This document shows, one piece after another, positions 1 to 9,520 of a stretch of 64,000 bases of DNA. Position 1 is the first letter of the stretch. Every line of letters begins with the position of its first letter. The notes beneath the pieces were generated by a model that did not search any database, was not told where the DNA came from, and worked only from the letters and a program-made list of their open reading frames with translations. This DNA comes from Treponema sp. (GTDB lineage: Bacteria; Spirochaetota; Spirochaetia; Treponematales; Treponemataceae). Location: the NCBI GenBank assembly GCA_022640795.1, contig JALCCK010000001.1:34587-98586 (forward strand), in the 5' to 3' direction. Made by a program: the position numbers and the translations under genes.

Positions 1-125
1 TTACCGCTTGTTATCGCAATAATGCGGGTTGCATGATTTTTTACAACATCCGTCGTCGTTTTTGTCGAAGCGGAAAGTTTGTCGTCTTTCATCAATTCCC
101 GCAGTTCTTCTGCCTGTTCTTCCAT
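1..125 (-). CDS. flhG: FlhG/FleN-type MinD-like ATPase, N-terminal fragment
   Basis: Reading frame of 41 codons that runs off the left edge of the window. It starts at an ATG at 125-123, two bases after the flhF stop. The visible product begins MEEQAEELRELM and reaches IIAITSGK, which is the beta strand and the start of the deviant Walker A motif of ParA/MinD ATPases. In flagellated bacteria FlhG (FleN, YlxH) follows flhF and works with it to set flagellar number and position. In spirochetes it is the usual last part of this operon. Only about 40 residues are visible, so the call rests on the motif start and on gene order. Confidence 0.8.
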   Translation of the reverse strand, partial: MEEQAEELRELMKDDKLSASTKTTTDVVKNHATRIIAITSG

Positions 126-127
126 AA

Positions 128-1372
128 TCAGTCTGCTCCAAATTCATCATCTATATGGACACGGTCTATCTGAAACCCCGAAAGCCGTGTCAGAAAATAC
201 ACAACATCTGCCTTCATAATATTATGAGGGACCCGCTGTCCGTCGGTTATATATGAAATACTTTTATGTTTTTCTTCAAGCACACTCAATATATTACCGA
301 ATTTTTTTGTTTCATCACATTTAGTTACTATTATTGATCCGAAGGCAAACGGTTCATAATTCTGTATTATAAAATTCAAATCAGTTGCCTTTGTTGATGC
401 TGATATAGCAAGATACACATCGGGGTTAAGCCCGTCAACATCGAGCATAGCGCGCATCTGACCTATATGAGTTGAATCATTCGGACTGTATCCGCTGGTA
501 TCTATAAGTACCGCATCAGTTACTTTTTTGCAATCTTCATAGATAGTCCTGACATCTTCTGCGGATTCGGCCTTATCAACCGGTATACTCATCAGTTCTC
601 CGTAGCGGGCAAGTTGTTCAACAGCACCGACACGTGTTCTGTCTATTGTAATTATCCGCATCTCCGGACGCGGCTTCCCTGTTTTTTTTGCGTCCATTAT
701 GAGATTGGCAGCGATCTTCGCTATTGTGGTTGTTTTCCCGACGCCAGTCGGCCCCACGACCACAATCACGTGCGGCGGTCTGTAAGCCTTATGGGGAGTC
801 ACAAAAACGGATTTGCCGATCCAGTCAACGACAGCTGTCTGAATCAGATTAAAATCATCAAGTTGTTCCAGAGAAAAATTTTTGCGGAGTCTGTCCGATA
901 TTGCTGTAATATACTTAAAGGTAAATTCATTTTCTTCCAGCAGGTTTTCAATTTTCTGAATGGACGGATGTTTTTCCGTTCCGACTGCAGTGATCGTATC
1001 AAGTTTCTGCGTCAAAGCGTTTTTCAATTCATCAACTTTTTTATCCAGTGCCGCAACCTGCACTGCTGACAGCGATGCGGAACCGGCCGCCTTAAGCAGC
1101 TCTTCCCTGTTTTTCTGCCAGGTCGCAGTACCAGACTGCCTGTATGCTTCCACAGAAGAAACAGAACGGGGAATATCAAGACGCTGTTTTATATTATAAG
1201 TCACTTCAACCATCGTTTTCTGACCAAATCCTAAAAAACCGCCCTTTATTATCTGTTTCCGGTCTATAATGCTGTAGTCATTTCCGTATTTTTCAAAGAG
1301 CTTCTGCTTACACTCATCATACGTTGCACATTGTATTTTAAGTACCGGCGCGCCTTTGTCTTCATTAAGCAT
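128..1372 (-). CDS. flhF: Flagellar SRP-like GTPase FlhF
   Basis: 414 residues. The N-terminal part (about 10-60) is the FlhF-type region. The C-terminal NG-type GTPase domain has the P-loop GPTGVGKT at residues 207-214, followed by the DTSGYSPND G3-like region and the TKCDE guanine-specificity motif. FlhF is a paralogue of the SRP GTPases Ffh and FtsY. It recruits early flagellar components to the cell pole, where spirochete periplasmic flagella are anchored. It lies between flhA (5-base gap) and flhG (2-base gap), as usual for this operon. Length and order are normal and nothing looks damaged. Confidence 0.95.
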   Translation of the reverse strand: MLNEDKGAPVLKIQCATYDECKQKLFEKYGNDYSIIDRKQIIKGGFLGFGQKTMVEVTYNIKQRLDIPRSVSSVEAYRQSGTATWQKNREELLKAAGSASLSAVQVAALDKKVDELKNALTQKLDTITAVGTEKHPSIQKIENLLEENEFTFKYITAISDRLRKNFSLEQLDDFNLIQTAVVDWIGKSVFVTPHKAYRPPHVIVVVGPTGVGKTTTIAKIAANLIMDAKKTGKPRPEMRIITIDRTRVGAVEQLARYGELMSIPVDKAESAEDVRTIYEDCKKVTDAVLIDTSGYSPNDSTHIGQMRAMLDVDGLNPDVYLAISASTKATDLNFIIQNYEPFAFGSIIVTKCDETKKFGNILSVLEEKHKSISYITDGQRVPHNIMKADVVYFLTRLSGFQIDRVHIDDEFGAD

Positions 1373-1377
1373 TCTTC

Positions 1378-3510
1378 TTACTCCGCATCTTCATTTATTT
1401 CACCTATTACTTCAATGCTTATACTGTTGCCGGCAGCCATTACTTCATTAACAGAAATAACTACTAAACCGGGTATCTCACGTTCCGTTGAAAATTTTAC
1501 CAACATCCTTACTTCTGCCGGACATAGTACAATCGGCTGGTAATTTTTTTCCTGACAGGCGACAAAAGCATCACTTACCGTTTTTACCCATTTCCGCCCG
1601 TCAACCGGATCAAAGGCAACAAACGGACGGGAACCGTCAGCGGGTTCTACTTTATGGTTAAGAATCTTTTCCGCAAGGTTCTGAGAAAGATTTAATACCC
1701 GCAGCCGGTGATCAGTATCAGCATACTGCATACATATCTGTAATCCCAGAGCTTCCCGTACTTTTTCCGAAAGTATCCACGTATTATGAGTAACAGGTCC
1801 GAAATTTGCCAACGTTTCAAGAATCATAACCATATTCCGGATCGACACCTGCTCACAAAGCAGGTTTTGAAGAACTTTTTCTATTTCACCATATGTAAAT
1901 TTACAGGTAGTAAGAACTTCATCCACCACGACAGGATTGTTTTCCTTTATCTTTTCAAGAATGGCAGAAACTTCCTGCCGGCCAAGAATTTCTGCAGCAT
2001 GGGTACGAATGATTTCTGTCAGATGAGTTGCAATAACTGTCGGCGGATCTACAACTGCATAACCGGCCCGTTCTGCTTCTTCCCGTTTATCTTCCGGTAC
2101 CCAGATAGCAGGCATACCGAAAGCCGGATCTTTTGTGGCTTCTCCTTTTAATGGAGTCGTTACACCACCCGTATCCATGCACATATAGTATCCCAGTCTG
2201 ATTTTACTGCGGCCTGCCTCAATTCCACGAATTTTGAAACTGTATTCATTAGGGTCCAGCATCATATTATCGATTATCCTGATACGGGGCACGACGAGCC
2301 CAAGATCCAGGGCTGCTTCTCTTCGTATTCTTGTTACGCGTTCCAGTAATTCCGCGCCTTTTTCCTTATCAACAAGCGGGCAAAGGGCATAACCGAGCTC
2401 AAGCGAAAGCGGATCAAGCGGTACGACCGGACTGACATCTTTCGGACTGCCACCTGTCTGCGCTGCATTCTTCTTTGCCTGTGCTTCGGCAGCTTCCTGT
2501 AAAACCGCTTTTTTCTGAGAATTTATCATTCTGTATCCATAAAAGACAAAAAGTGAACCGAGCAGAATCATAATGACGTGCGGCATTCCCGGCATAAGAC
2601 CGAGAAGAACAATAGCCGCACCCGCAATACAGTAGACCTGTCCCGAAACTGAAAAATCATGCCGCAGCTGCTCAGAAAGAACTCCCTCATCGGAACTTCC
2701 GGTAACAATCAAGCCCGTCGAGAATGACAACAACAGGGCTGGAATCTGGCTCAGAAGACCATCACCGATCGTAAGCCGGGAGTAAATGTTGACGGCATCA
2801 GAGAATCCTATTCGCTGAGCCGGAGTACCGACGCCGATAACCATACCGATAATCATACCGGCAACAAGATTCGTAACCGTAATGACGATGCCAGCTTTAA
2901 CATTTCCCGAGACAAATTTTGACGCACCATCCATATGAGAATAAAAATCACTCTCTGACTGGATCTGATGCTTTTTTTCCCGCGCCTGCTCTTCAGTAAT
3001 TGACCCGGAATTAAGTTCTGCATCAACTGCGAACATTTTGTTATTCATCGAATCAAGAGAAAATCTGGCAGCAACTTCGGAGACCCGCGTTGCGCCTTTT
3101 GTAATAACAACTGTCTGAATGATGATAAGTATGATGAAAATAACCATTCCAACAACCAGTCCCCTCGTGCCGGAATTGCCCCCGACAACAAATGTCGAAA
3201 AGGCCTTAATCATATTCCCGGCAAAATTTTTTCCTTCCGTCAGAATGAGCCGTGTTGATGAAACGTTTATACCAAGACCGAATAGCGTTACCAGCAGAAT
3301 AACCCGGGGAAAAGAAATAAAACTTGCAGGATTGGGTGTATATAATACTATTAAAAGAATGATAATGGAAATCGTGAGATTCAGGGCCATAAAAAAATCG
3401 AGAAGAAATGCCGGCAGCGGAATAATCAGCATAAGAACGACCACTATTGCCCCTACCGCAATACTGTTTTGTTCTATAATATTTAGTATTTTCCCGTTAC
3501 CGTTTGCCAT
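1378..3510 (-). CDS. flhA: Flagellar export apparatus protein FlhA
   Basis: 710 residues, the usual FlhA length. Residues about 15-330 hold a series of strongly hydrophobic segments (seven or eight membrane spans). The rest is the large cytoplasmic domain that docks chaperone-substrate complexes and forms the nonameric ring of the flagellar type III export gate. The FlhA/InvA/LcrD family is recognisable from the conserved cytoplasmic loop near residues 145-210 and from the ELGYALCPLVD region at the start of the cytoplasmic domain. The gene follows flhB by about 20 bases and precedes flhF by 5, so it is co-transcribed with the export genes. Confidence 0.97.
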   Translation of the reverse strand: MANGNGKILNIIEQNSIAVGAIVVVLMLIIPLPAFLLDFFMALNLTISIIILLIVLYTPNPASFISFPRVILLVTLFGLGINVSSTRLILTEGKNFAGNMIKAFSTFVVGGNSGTRGLVVGMVIFIILIIIQTVVITKGATRVSEVAARFSLDSMNNKMFAVDAELNSGSITEEQAREKKHQIQSESDFYSHMDGASKFVSGNVKAGIVITVTNLVAGMIIGMVIGVGTPAQRIGFSDAVNIYSRLTIGDGLLSQIPALLLSFSTGLIVTGSSDEGVLSEQLRHDFSVSGQVYCIAGAAIVLLGLMPGMPHVIMILLGSLFVFYGYRMINSQKKAVLQEAAEAQAKKNAAQTGGSPKDVSPVVPLDPLSLELGYALCPLVDKEKGAELLERVTRIRREAALDLGLVVPRIRIIDNMMLDPNEYSFKIRGIEAGRSKIRLGYYMCMDTGGVTTPLKGEATKDPAFGMPAIWVPEDKREEAERAGYAVVDPPTVIATHLTEIIRTHAAEILGRQEVSAILEKIKENNPVVVDEVLTTCKFTYGEIEKVLQNLLCEQVSIRNMVMILETLANFGPVTHNTWILSEKVREALGLQICMQYADTDHRLRVLNLSQNLAEKILNHKVEPADGSRPFVAFDPVDGRKWVKTVSDAFVACQEKNYQPIVLCPAEVRMLVKFSTEREIPGLVVISVNEVMAAGNSISIEVIGEINEDAE

Positions 3511-3531
3511 TAGTCCCCACCCAGCAAGCTG

Positions 3532-4629
3532 TTACTTTTTTAAAGCGTAATCGATTTGTGTATATACAGTTACAATAGCTCTAATATATTCAGGGGGAAT
3601 TATATCACCAACGTTTGTAGATGTATAGAGTCCACGCGCCAAAGGTCTGTTTTCTACTATCGGGACGTCGTTTTCACGTGCTATAGCTTTAATTCTGAAT
3701 GCAACTTCATCGGCACCCTTTGCCATTACCTGTGGTGCCTGCTGCGTCACCGCTGCATCATATTTCAGCGCAACAGCAAAATGAGTAGGGTTTGTAATAA
3801 CGACGTCAGACTCAGCGACAGCTTTCGGCATATTACGCTCCAGCAGTGCACGCTGTGCCTGCTGGAGATGGCTCTTTACTTCAGGATCCCCCTCCATTTC
3901 TTTATATTCTTCTTTTGTTTCCTGCTTTGTCATTTTCATCGATTCCATAAATTCACGTCGCTGAACAAAATAATCCGGAACCGCTATTATAAAAAACAAA
4001 ACAGCGGTCATAACAAGCATTTTTATACCCATTGCAGCTATTCTTCCGATACAGCCGTATATGTTGTGTGTCTGCAGCATCAGAAGAAGTTCCGGCATGT
4101 CTCCTTTTATTAAAAGGTAGGCAATAACAGCGACTAGAATAACCTTCAACAGAGATTTTGCGACATTGAATAACCCCTGAAAAGAAAACAGTGTCCGTTT
4201 AAAATATTCACCAAAATGTGGCAGTATTTTAGTAAATTGCGGTTGAATGGGTTTCGTACTGAACAGAAACCCCCGTGTCTGAATAATGTTTCCGACTATA
4301 GCCCCAAAAGCGCCGACCAGAGCGACAGGAAGTACCGCTTTGATAAAAAAATTAAAAAAAGCAGCAGCAAGTACAGGGTCGGTTACATCTGCATGTGCTA
4401 TACGCATATAATAGAAACGAACAATAACGATGCTTTGCCGTAAAAGCCGGGGTCCCATTATCAAAAGCGCTGCAACCGTCAGCAGAAAAACAACAGCGCT
4501 GCTGAGTTCCTGGCTTTTTGCGACACGTCCTTCACGGCGGGCCTTTTGGAGTTTTAACTCTGAAGGTTCTTCCGTTCTTCCCTCATCTTCAGCAGCAAAC
4601 CACTGGAGATCCATATTCCGGTAACTCAA
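3532..4629 (-). CDS. flhB: Flagellar export switch protein FlhB
   Basis: 365 residues. Four hydrophobic spans lie in the first 220 residues, followed by the cytoplasmic switch domain. The autocleavage motif N280-P281-T282-H283 is intact. Self-cleavage between Asn and Pro is needed for the change from rod/hook to filament substrate export. The N-terminus carries the typical charged RTEEPSELKLQKARREG region. The start codon overlaps the stop of fliR by 4 bases, which suggests translational coupling. Confidence 0.97.
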   Translation of the reverse strand: MSYRNMDLQWFAAEDEGRTEEPSELKLQKARREGRVAKSQELSSAVVFLLTVAALLIMGPRLLRQSIVIVRFYYMRIAHADVTDPVLAAAFFNFFIKAVLPVALVGAFGAIVGNIIQTRGFLFSTKPIQPQFTKILPHFGEYFKRTLFSFQGLFNVAKSLLKVILVAVIAYLLIKGDMPELLLMLQTHNIYGCIGRIAAMGIKMLVMTAVLFFIIAVPDYFVQRREFMESMKMTKQETKEEYKEMEGDPEVKSHLQQAQRALLERNMPKAVAESDVVITNPTHFAVALKYDAAVTQQAPQVMAKGADEVAFRIKAIARENDVPIVENRPLARGLYTSTNVGDIIPPEYIRAIVTVYTQIDYALKK

Positions 4630-5435
4630 ATTCCTCCTCCGCTCAAATCAGCCATAAAATGTTCCAATTTTCCGAATCCCGTATTGAAGGCTCTCATAAA
4701 GAAATCACAAAGTTCCGGCATAAGTGCCGTGAGAATAAAAAAAGCCGTAAGCATCATTATCGGGAATCCTTCCGACAGCAAATTCATTTGCGGAGCGGCC
4801 TTAGATAAAATTCCGGTACAAACGGTTATGAGACAAAGCGTACCTATGAGCGGCAATGCGATTATCAGCGCATCAGAAAAGAGGTCGGTAAGACCGGACA
4901 ACAGAAATTTTATAACTTTTTCCCGTCCGACAGCTATTGAAAAAGCAGTAAGCGATTTATAACTTGCAAGAAGTGCCTTCAGAAATAAAGTCTGAAACCA
5001 GTGATTCTGGATAAATATGAGCATTGCAATAAAGGTCAGATACTGACCCATAAGAGGATTTTCGACCTGTGCCATCGAATCATAAACTTCGGACGCGCTG
5101 AATCCCATCTGAAATGCAAAAAACTGGCCTGCAGTGCTAAAAGCGGCAAATATAATAGATACATAAAAACCTATTATAACGCCAATCATAGCCTCTCCTA
5201 TAACAAGAAGCAGATAAATCAAACTGAAACTGTTATCAGTCATAATATACGGCAGATATACTGAAAAATTTACCTGCGGGAAAACAATATACGATACATA
5301 AAAAGCCAGTGCAAGTTTTGCCATTTTAGGAACAGAGCGCATTGAAAGCAGCGGCAGCGTCATTATCATCGCAAAACACCGGGCCAGAATCAGAAGAAAA
5401 ACCGGAGCGTTCTGTACGATCGTATTCAGCATCAT
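4626..5435 (-). CDS. fliR: Flagellar export protein FliR
   Basis: 269 residues, almost entirely hydrophobic with about six membrane spans, as expected for FliR. With FliP and FliQ it forms the helical core of the export gate in the basal body. The assignment rests on hydrophobicity, length and its place between fliQ and flhB. The QFFAFQMGFSASEVYDSMAQVENPLMGQ region near residues 105-130 matches the family's conserved loop. It overlaps flhB by 4 bases and follows fliQ by 17. Confidence 0.95.
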   Translation of the reverse strand: MMLNTIVQNAPVFLLILARCFAMIMTLPLLSMRSVPKMAKLALAFYVSYIVFPQVNFSVYLPYIMTDNSFSLIYLLLVIGEAMIGVIIGFYVSIIFAAFSTAGQFFAFQMGFSASEVYDSMAQVENPLMGQYLTFIAMLIFIQNHWFQTLFLKALLASYKSLTAFSIAVGREKVIKFLLSGLTDLFSDALIIALPLIGTLCLITVCTGILSKAAPQMNLLSEGFPIMMLTAFFILTALMPELCDFFMRAFNTGFGKLEHFMADLSGGGI

Positions 5436-5452
5436 CTTTCAGCAATCCGTTT

Positions 5453-5722
5453 TTAAGACGCAAATTGAGGGATAAGACGGAAAATTTGAATTGTATAACC
5501 GCTGAGAGAGGTAAACATCCATCCTCCCAGCAGCGCAAGAATCAAAAGCATTATTACCAGTTTAGGAAGGAATGTCAGTGTCTGCTCCTGAATCGAGGTC
5601 GTTGCCTGAAAAATTGCTACCAGCAGACCTACAATCAATGCAGAACCCAGTACCGGAGCGGTAAGCTTCAGAACCTGCAATATTCCGCCTCTCATAAGCA
5701 GAACAATTTGATCTATAGTCAT
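5453..5722 (-). CDS. fliQ: Flagellar export protein FliQ
   Basis: 89 residues, the standard FliQ length, with two membrane spans (about 15-40 and 50-75) that form a helical hairpin. FliQ is part of the FliP5-FliQ4-FliR1 export gate. It lies 22 bases downstream of fliP and 17 upstream of fliR, so the whole gate is encoded as one block. Confidence 0.95.
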   Translation of the reverse strand: MTIDQIVLLMRGGILQVLKLTAPVLGSALIVGLLVAIFQATTSIQEQTLTFLPKLVIMLLILALLGGWMFTSLSGYTIQIFRLIPQFAS

Positions 5723-5744
5723 TGTTCAAACGCTCCTTTATCCA

Positions 5745-6602
5745 TTATCGGATTACAGAATTAAAAAGCCCCTGGGTCAACAGTCCCCATCCGTCTACAA
5801 GAACAAACAGCATAAGTTTAAACGGCATGGAAATTTGAACCGGCGGCAGCATCATCATTCCCATCGACATAAGAATACTGGCGACAACCATATCTATTAC
5901 GATAAAAGGAATATAGAGTAAAACACCTATTTTAAAAGCAACCGTAAGTTCATGCAGAATATAAGCCGGAACAAGAACATAGGTCGGAACATCAGCAAGT
6001 GTTCTTGGCCGTTGTAATTTAGCCATCGACATAAAGAGAGAAATATTGCTGGTATCGTTTGACATCTGCGAATACATAAATACCCGCAGGGGAGCTTCCG
6101 CCTGAGTGTAAGCCTGCTGAATCGATATCTGCCCGTTGGATAATGGTTTTAAGGAATTGGTATAAATAGTAGTAAAAACAGGCCACATCACAAAGATAGT
6201 CATGAACAGAGCGATTCCGTTCAAAACAGTCGTCGGAGGTACCTGCTGAAGAGATAATGCACTTTTTATAAAATTAAGAACAATCGAAAATCTGAGGAAA
6301 CAGGTTACCAGTATAAGAATACTCGGTGCAAGCGTCAGAACCGTAAGAAGCAGCAGCAGCTGGACCGAAAAAGCTACTTCATTACCGGAATCAGGTTGCG
6401 TTATCCGGAGATCTATATTGGGAATATTTAACCGGTTTACCGTACCGTTCATCTCGGTCGTTCCCGGGGTTGATCCCTGCGGGAAGGTATTAGCAGACTG
6501 CTGCGATACTACGGGAACTGAACATAAAAAACCGATAAAGACAAATATGAATACACGCCGCGTATATTTTTTCCACGGTACCGCAGTTGAATACTTACTC
6601 AT
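5745..6602 (-). CDS. fliP: Flagellar export protein FliP
   Basis: 285 residues. A cleavable signal-like N-terminus is followed by four membrane spans. Family hallmarks include the TVLTLAPSILILVTCFLRFSIVL region after residue 85 and the MGMMMLPP stretch near the C-terminus. FliP is the pentameric core of the export gate. Its start overlaps the end of the upstream fliO frame by 4 bases. Confidence 0.96.
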   Translation of the reverse strand: MSKYSTAVPWKKYTRRVFIFVFIGFLCSVPVVSQQSANTFPQGSTPGTTEMNGTVNRLNIPNIDLRITQPDSGNEVAFSVQLLLLLTVLTLAPSILILVTCFLRFSIVLNFIKSALSLQQVPPTTVLNGIALFMTIFVMWPVFTTIYTNSLKPLSNGQISIQQAYTQAEAPLRVFMYSQMSNDTSNISLFMSMAKLQRPRTLADVPTYVLVPAYILHELTVAFKIGVLLYIPFIVIDMVVASILMSMGMMMLPPVQISMPFKLMLFVLVDGWGLLTQGLFNSVIR

Positions 6603-7300
6603 AAATTGTCACCGTCGTTAAACCGTTTGCGCTGGGTTTTAAGTAAATCCGAGATTTTTTCGGCTGATTCCGAAAAAACTCCTGTTTTTTTTCCACGAGA
6701 ACCTGCTGCAGTAAACAGCTCCAAAACCTCGCCAAAGCTTCGAGGCCTTACGGAATTGGCATTTTTATCGGCATAAAGGTTCATCGCTTCTATGAGTTCT
6801 TTGTCGGCTACTTCACCGACGAGATTCACTGCGTTATCTGTAACGCCTACTATATAGGCATGATCTATAAGCGTTATTATCTGTATCGTTTTTCCCGGAG
6901 CCAGGGTCAGTGAAGCAACTTTACGTAAAAAAGGATCATTTTCCCGACCGGGTTTCAGGCCTCTTTTCATCAGGAGTACGACAAAATAAATACAGGCAAG
7001 AACGATAATAAGGACAATAATCATACGTACAAAAAGCCCCAGTGTCGAAGGCTCTTTTTCGGTAACGGAACTCTGTTCTGGAGCTGCCGGATTTATAACA
7101 ATTGTCGACTCGTCAACGGAACCGGCCGCCGCATCGGAAGTATGCGTGGCGGAAGTATCAGCGGTCTGCGGTGACGCAGAAGTTTCAGTTCCACCCGGCT
7201 TCTGATCCTGTGCAGACAATAAACCGGTCATGCAGATCAGAAAAACAATAACCGCCACACCGTTTTTTTTTGAGAATTGCAAAAATTTTCCCCCACCCAT
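6599..7300 (-). CDS. fliO: FliO/FliZ-type flagellar biosynthesis protein
   Basis: 233 residues. An N-terminal signal/anchor segment (about 13-30) precedes a Ser/Thr/Ala/Pro-rich linker (32-85), a strong membrane span (about 90-112) and a small cytoplasmic domain with LTLAPGKTIQIITLIDHAYIVGV typical of FliO. FliO is a chaperone for assembly of the FliP ring. It is longer than enterobacterial FliO, as is common for versions with an extracytoplasmic N-terminal extension. It sits between fliY (7-base gap) and fliP (4-base overlap). Confidence 0.88.
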   Translation of the reverse strand: MGGGKFLQFSKKNGVAVIVFLICMTGLLSAQDQKPGGTETSASPQTADTSATHTSDAAAGSVDESTIVINPAAPEQSSVTEKEPSTLGLFVRMIIVLIIVLACIYFVVLLMKRGLKPGRENDPFLRKVASLTLAPGKTIQIITLIDHAYIVGVTDNAVNLVGEVADKELIEAMNLYADKNANSVRPRSFGEVLELFTAAGSRGKKTGVFSESAEKISDLLKTQRKRFNDGDNL

Positions 7301-7307
7301 TCAAACT

Positions 7308-8459
7308 CTAATGAAGATCGTCAACCCTCTCCAACGGAGATAATATTTCTGTAACACGGACACCAAAATTTTCGTCAATAACAACGACTTCACCCTTTGC
7401 TATCGGCTTGTGATTTACCAGTATATCGACAGGCTCACCGGCGAGTTTGTCAAGTTCAATAATGGTTCCTTCTCCCATTCCGAGGATATCTTTTATCTGT
7501 TTTTTCGTACGGCCAAGCTCTACCGTCATCTCCATGTATACGTCCATGATCAGACTGATATTGCCTTGTTCGGCACCGGACGGTCCCCCCTGAAGCTGAG
7601 GATACTGAAGAGCCTGAACATTCGGTATATTCATATTCTGCTGCATGGTCATTCCCTGCGGCTGCATACCATTCATAAGCGGCATTCCCTGCATGTTCAT
7701 TGCCTGTCTCTGCTGCGGGATTCCCTGCGGCGGCATCTGCTGGGCACCGCCGGTCATATTTCCCATAGCTGCCATATCTGCAGAAGAAAGCGTTCCTTCA
7801 TGTTCCGGCTCTCCTCCGCCTAAAGCTTTTGTCATGCCTTCTGCCGCTCCGCCGGAAACCGCTTCCCATAGTGTATAAGCATTCCCGTCAAGCGTTACAG
7901 GATAGCTGAACAGTGCAAAATTATTCTGCGGAAACCGCACCATGGCCTTCGGAACGTTAACACATTCGGGGGGTGTACAGGCGAGGCCTGGCAGCTTACC
8001 CGTTTTATCAAGTGCCGTTATTTCATCATTCGTATGAGTTGAAACCACTTCGGAGATAACAGACAACGCCATATCGTCAAGCTCTGTATTTTCTTCTTTA
8101 TTCATGAGGCCGGCAATTTTTTGCGCAAACTCTTTCGACATAAGATACAGATGATCACCGGCAAGTCCTGCAGAAAAATCTGCCATAACGGCTACAACCA
8201 TTTCGGGAAGTTTTGCCAGCAGCTGATCTCTATTCAGTGTTTCGACGACTGGAATACCTGCACTGAATTCTGCTCCCGTCATTTTTTTCAAATTCTCAGC
8301 CAGCGGTTCTTTCAAACCTTCTGCAAATTTAGAGAGCACCGCTGTATCTATAGCCGCAGAAGTATCGGCTGAAACCTGTCCGGAGGAATTAAGACCGTCT
8401 ACAGAAACACCAGACAGCAATGCATCAATTTCATCCTGTGATATAGCACCATCACTCAT
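7308..8459 (-). CDS. fliY: Flagellar motor switch protein FliY (FliN family)
   Basis: 383 residues from the start at 8459; a longer frame opens at 8468. I prefer 8459 because the GGAG ribosome-binding site touches the upstream ATG directly but lies about 9 bases from this one. The N-terminus has the EIDALLSG motif, followed by a CheC/FliY-like region (about 35-200), a Met/Gln/Pro-rich low-complexity linker (about 225-285) and a C-terminal FliN/SpoA domain (about 295-375). It forms part of the switch complex (C-ring) with FliM and FliG. The start overlaps the fliM stop by 8 bases. Confidence 0.93.
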   Translation of the reverse strand: MSDGAISQDEIDALLSGVSVDGLNSSGQVSADTSAAIDTAVLSKFAEGLKEPLAENLKKMTGAEFSAGIPVVETLNRDQLLAKLPEMVVAVMADFSAGLAGDHLYLMSKEFAQKIAGLMNKEENTELDDMALSVISEVVSTHTNDEITALDKTGKLPGLACTPPECVNVPKAMVRFPQNNFALFSYPVTLDGNAYTLWEAVSGGAAEGMTKALGGGEPEHEGTLSSADMAAMGNMTGGAQQMPPQGIPQQRQAMNMQGMPLMNGMQPQGMTMQQNMNIPNVQALQYPQLQGGPSGAEQGNISLIMDVYMEMTVELGRTKKQIKDILGMGEGTIIELDKLAGEPVDILVNHKPIAKGEVVVIDENFGVRVTEILSPLERVDDLH

Positions 8460-9489
8460 TAGAGTCATCTCCTTCTACAGAAAGTTCTTCGAATTCTTCT
8501 TCTTCAGTTTCTTCAATTTTGCCGGTAATCTGTACCGCCATTTTTTTACCGACAACGCCAGGCTGACAATAAAATTTTTTCTTGCTGCCGACGCTTAACG
8601 TTAAAGGGTCACCTGCCCGTATATTGGAAAGACGGACGACATCGCCCACTTGAAGAGACAGAACGTCGCGGATAGGCAGATTGATAGAACCTATTTCTGC
8701 GACAACATCCATATCGACTGAAGAGAGTTTTTCTTTTAAAGTACCAAGATATTGCGTTGTGGAACTCCGCCGTACCGATGAAAACCAGAATTGTGAAGAC
8801 AACTTCGATATAATAGGTTCGATTGTCAGATACGGAATACAGAAATTCATCATGCCTTCTTCTTCCACAACCTTCGTTTCAAGCGTAACAAGAACAACCA
8901 TTTCCGACGGCGGCACAATCTGGGCAAACTGGGGGTTTGTTTCAATCTGTCCAAGCCGCGGCCGAAGATCTATTACCTGAGTCCACGCTTCACGCATATT
9001 TGCAAGAATGCGAACAATTATGCCTTCCATGACCGACTGTTCAATATCGGTAAGATCCCGGTTCTTATTACCGGTCGTTGCACCTTTTCCACCAAAGAGC
9101 CTGTCTATAATCGCAAAAGTAATCGTCGGGTCGATTTCAAGAACAGCATTACCTTTCAGCGGGTCCATATTTATAACGGCAAGCGTTGTCGGTGTCGGTA
9201 TGGAACGTATAAATTCCTCATATGTCAGCTGATCTACCGAAGCAACATGAACATGAACAAGACTTCGCAATTGAGCCGAAAGACTTGTAGTGGTAAGACG
9301 GGCGAACGTTTCATGCATGATTGAAACAGTACGTATCTGCTCTTTCGAGAATTTATCAGGACGTTTAAAATCGTAGATTTTTATTTTACGAGTATCGCTC
9401 ACCGGTTTGAAGTCATCGACTTCCGATTCTCCGGAGCTTATGGCTGCAAGAAGCTGGTCTATTTCGTCCTGTGAAAGAACTTCATTCAT
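8452..9489 (-). CDS. fliM: Flagellar motor switch protein FliM
   Basis: 345 residues. The N-terminal CheY-P binding motif LSQDEIDQLL is at residues 5-14. The middle CheC-like domain binds FliG and the C-terminal SpoA domain (about 255-330) binds FliN/FliY. FliM transmits chemotaxis signals to the motor and sets rotation direction. The acidic tail (EETEEEEFEELSVEGDDSNE) is a local feature. It lies between fliL and fliY in the conserved order. Confidence 0.97.
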   Translation of the reverse strand: MNEVLSQDEIDQLLAAISSGESEVDDFKPVSDTRKIKIYDFKRPDKFSKEQIRTVSIMHETFARLTTTSLSAQLRSLVHVHVASVDQLTYEEFIRSIPTPTTLAVINMDPLKGNAVLEIDPTITFAIIDRLFGGKGATTGNKNRDLTDIEQSVMEGIIVRILANMREAWTQVIDLRPRLGQIETNPQFAQIVPPSEMVVLVTLETKVVEEEGMMNFCIPYLTIEPIISKLSSQFWFSSVRRSSTTQYLGTLKEKLSSVDMDVVAEIGSINLPIRDVLSLQVGDVVRLSNIRAGDPLTLSVGSKKKFYCQPGVVGKKMAVQITGKIEETEEEEFEELSVEGDDSNE

Positions 9490-9520
9490 GTATTACTCAC
9501 CCTGCCCTTCAATACGATCT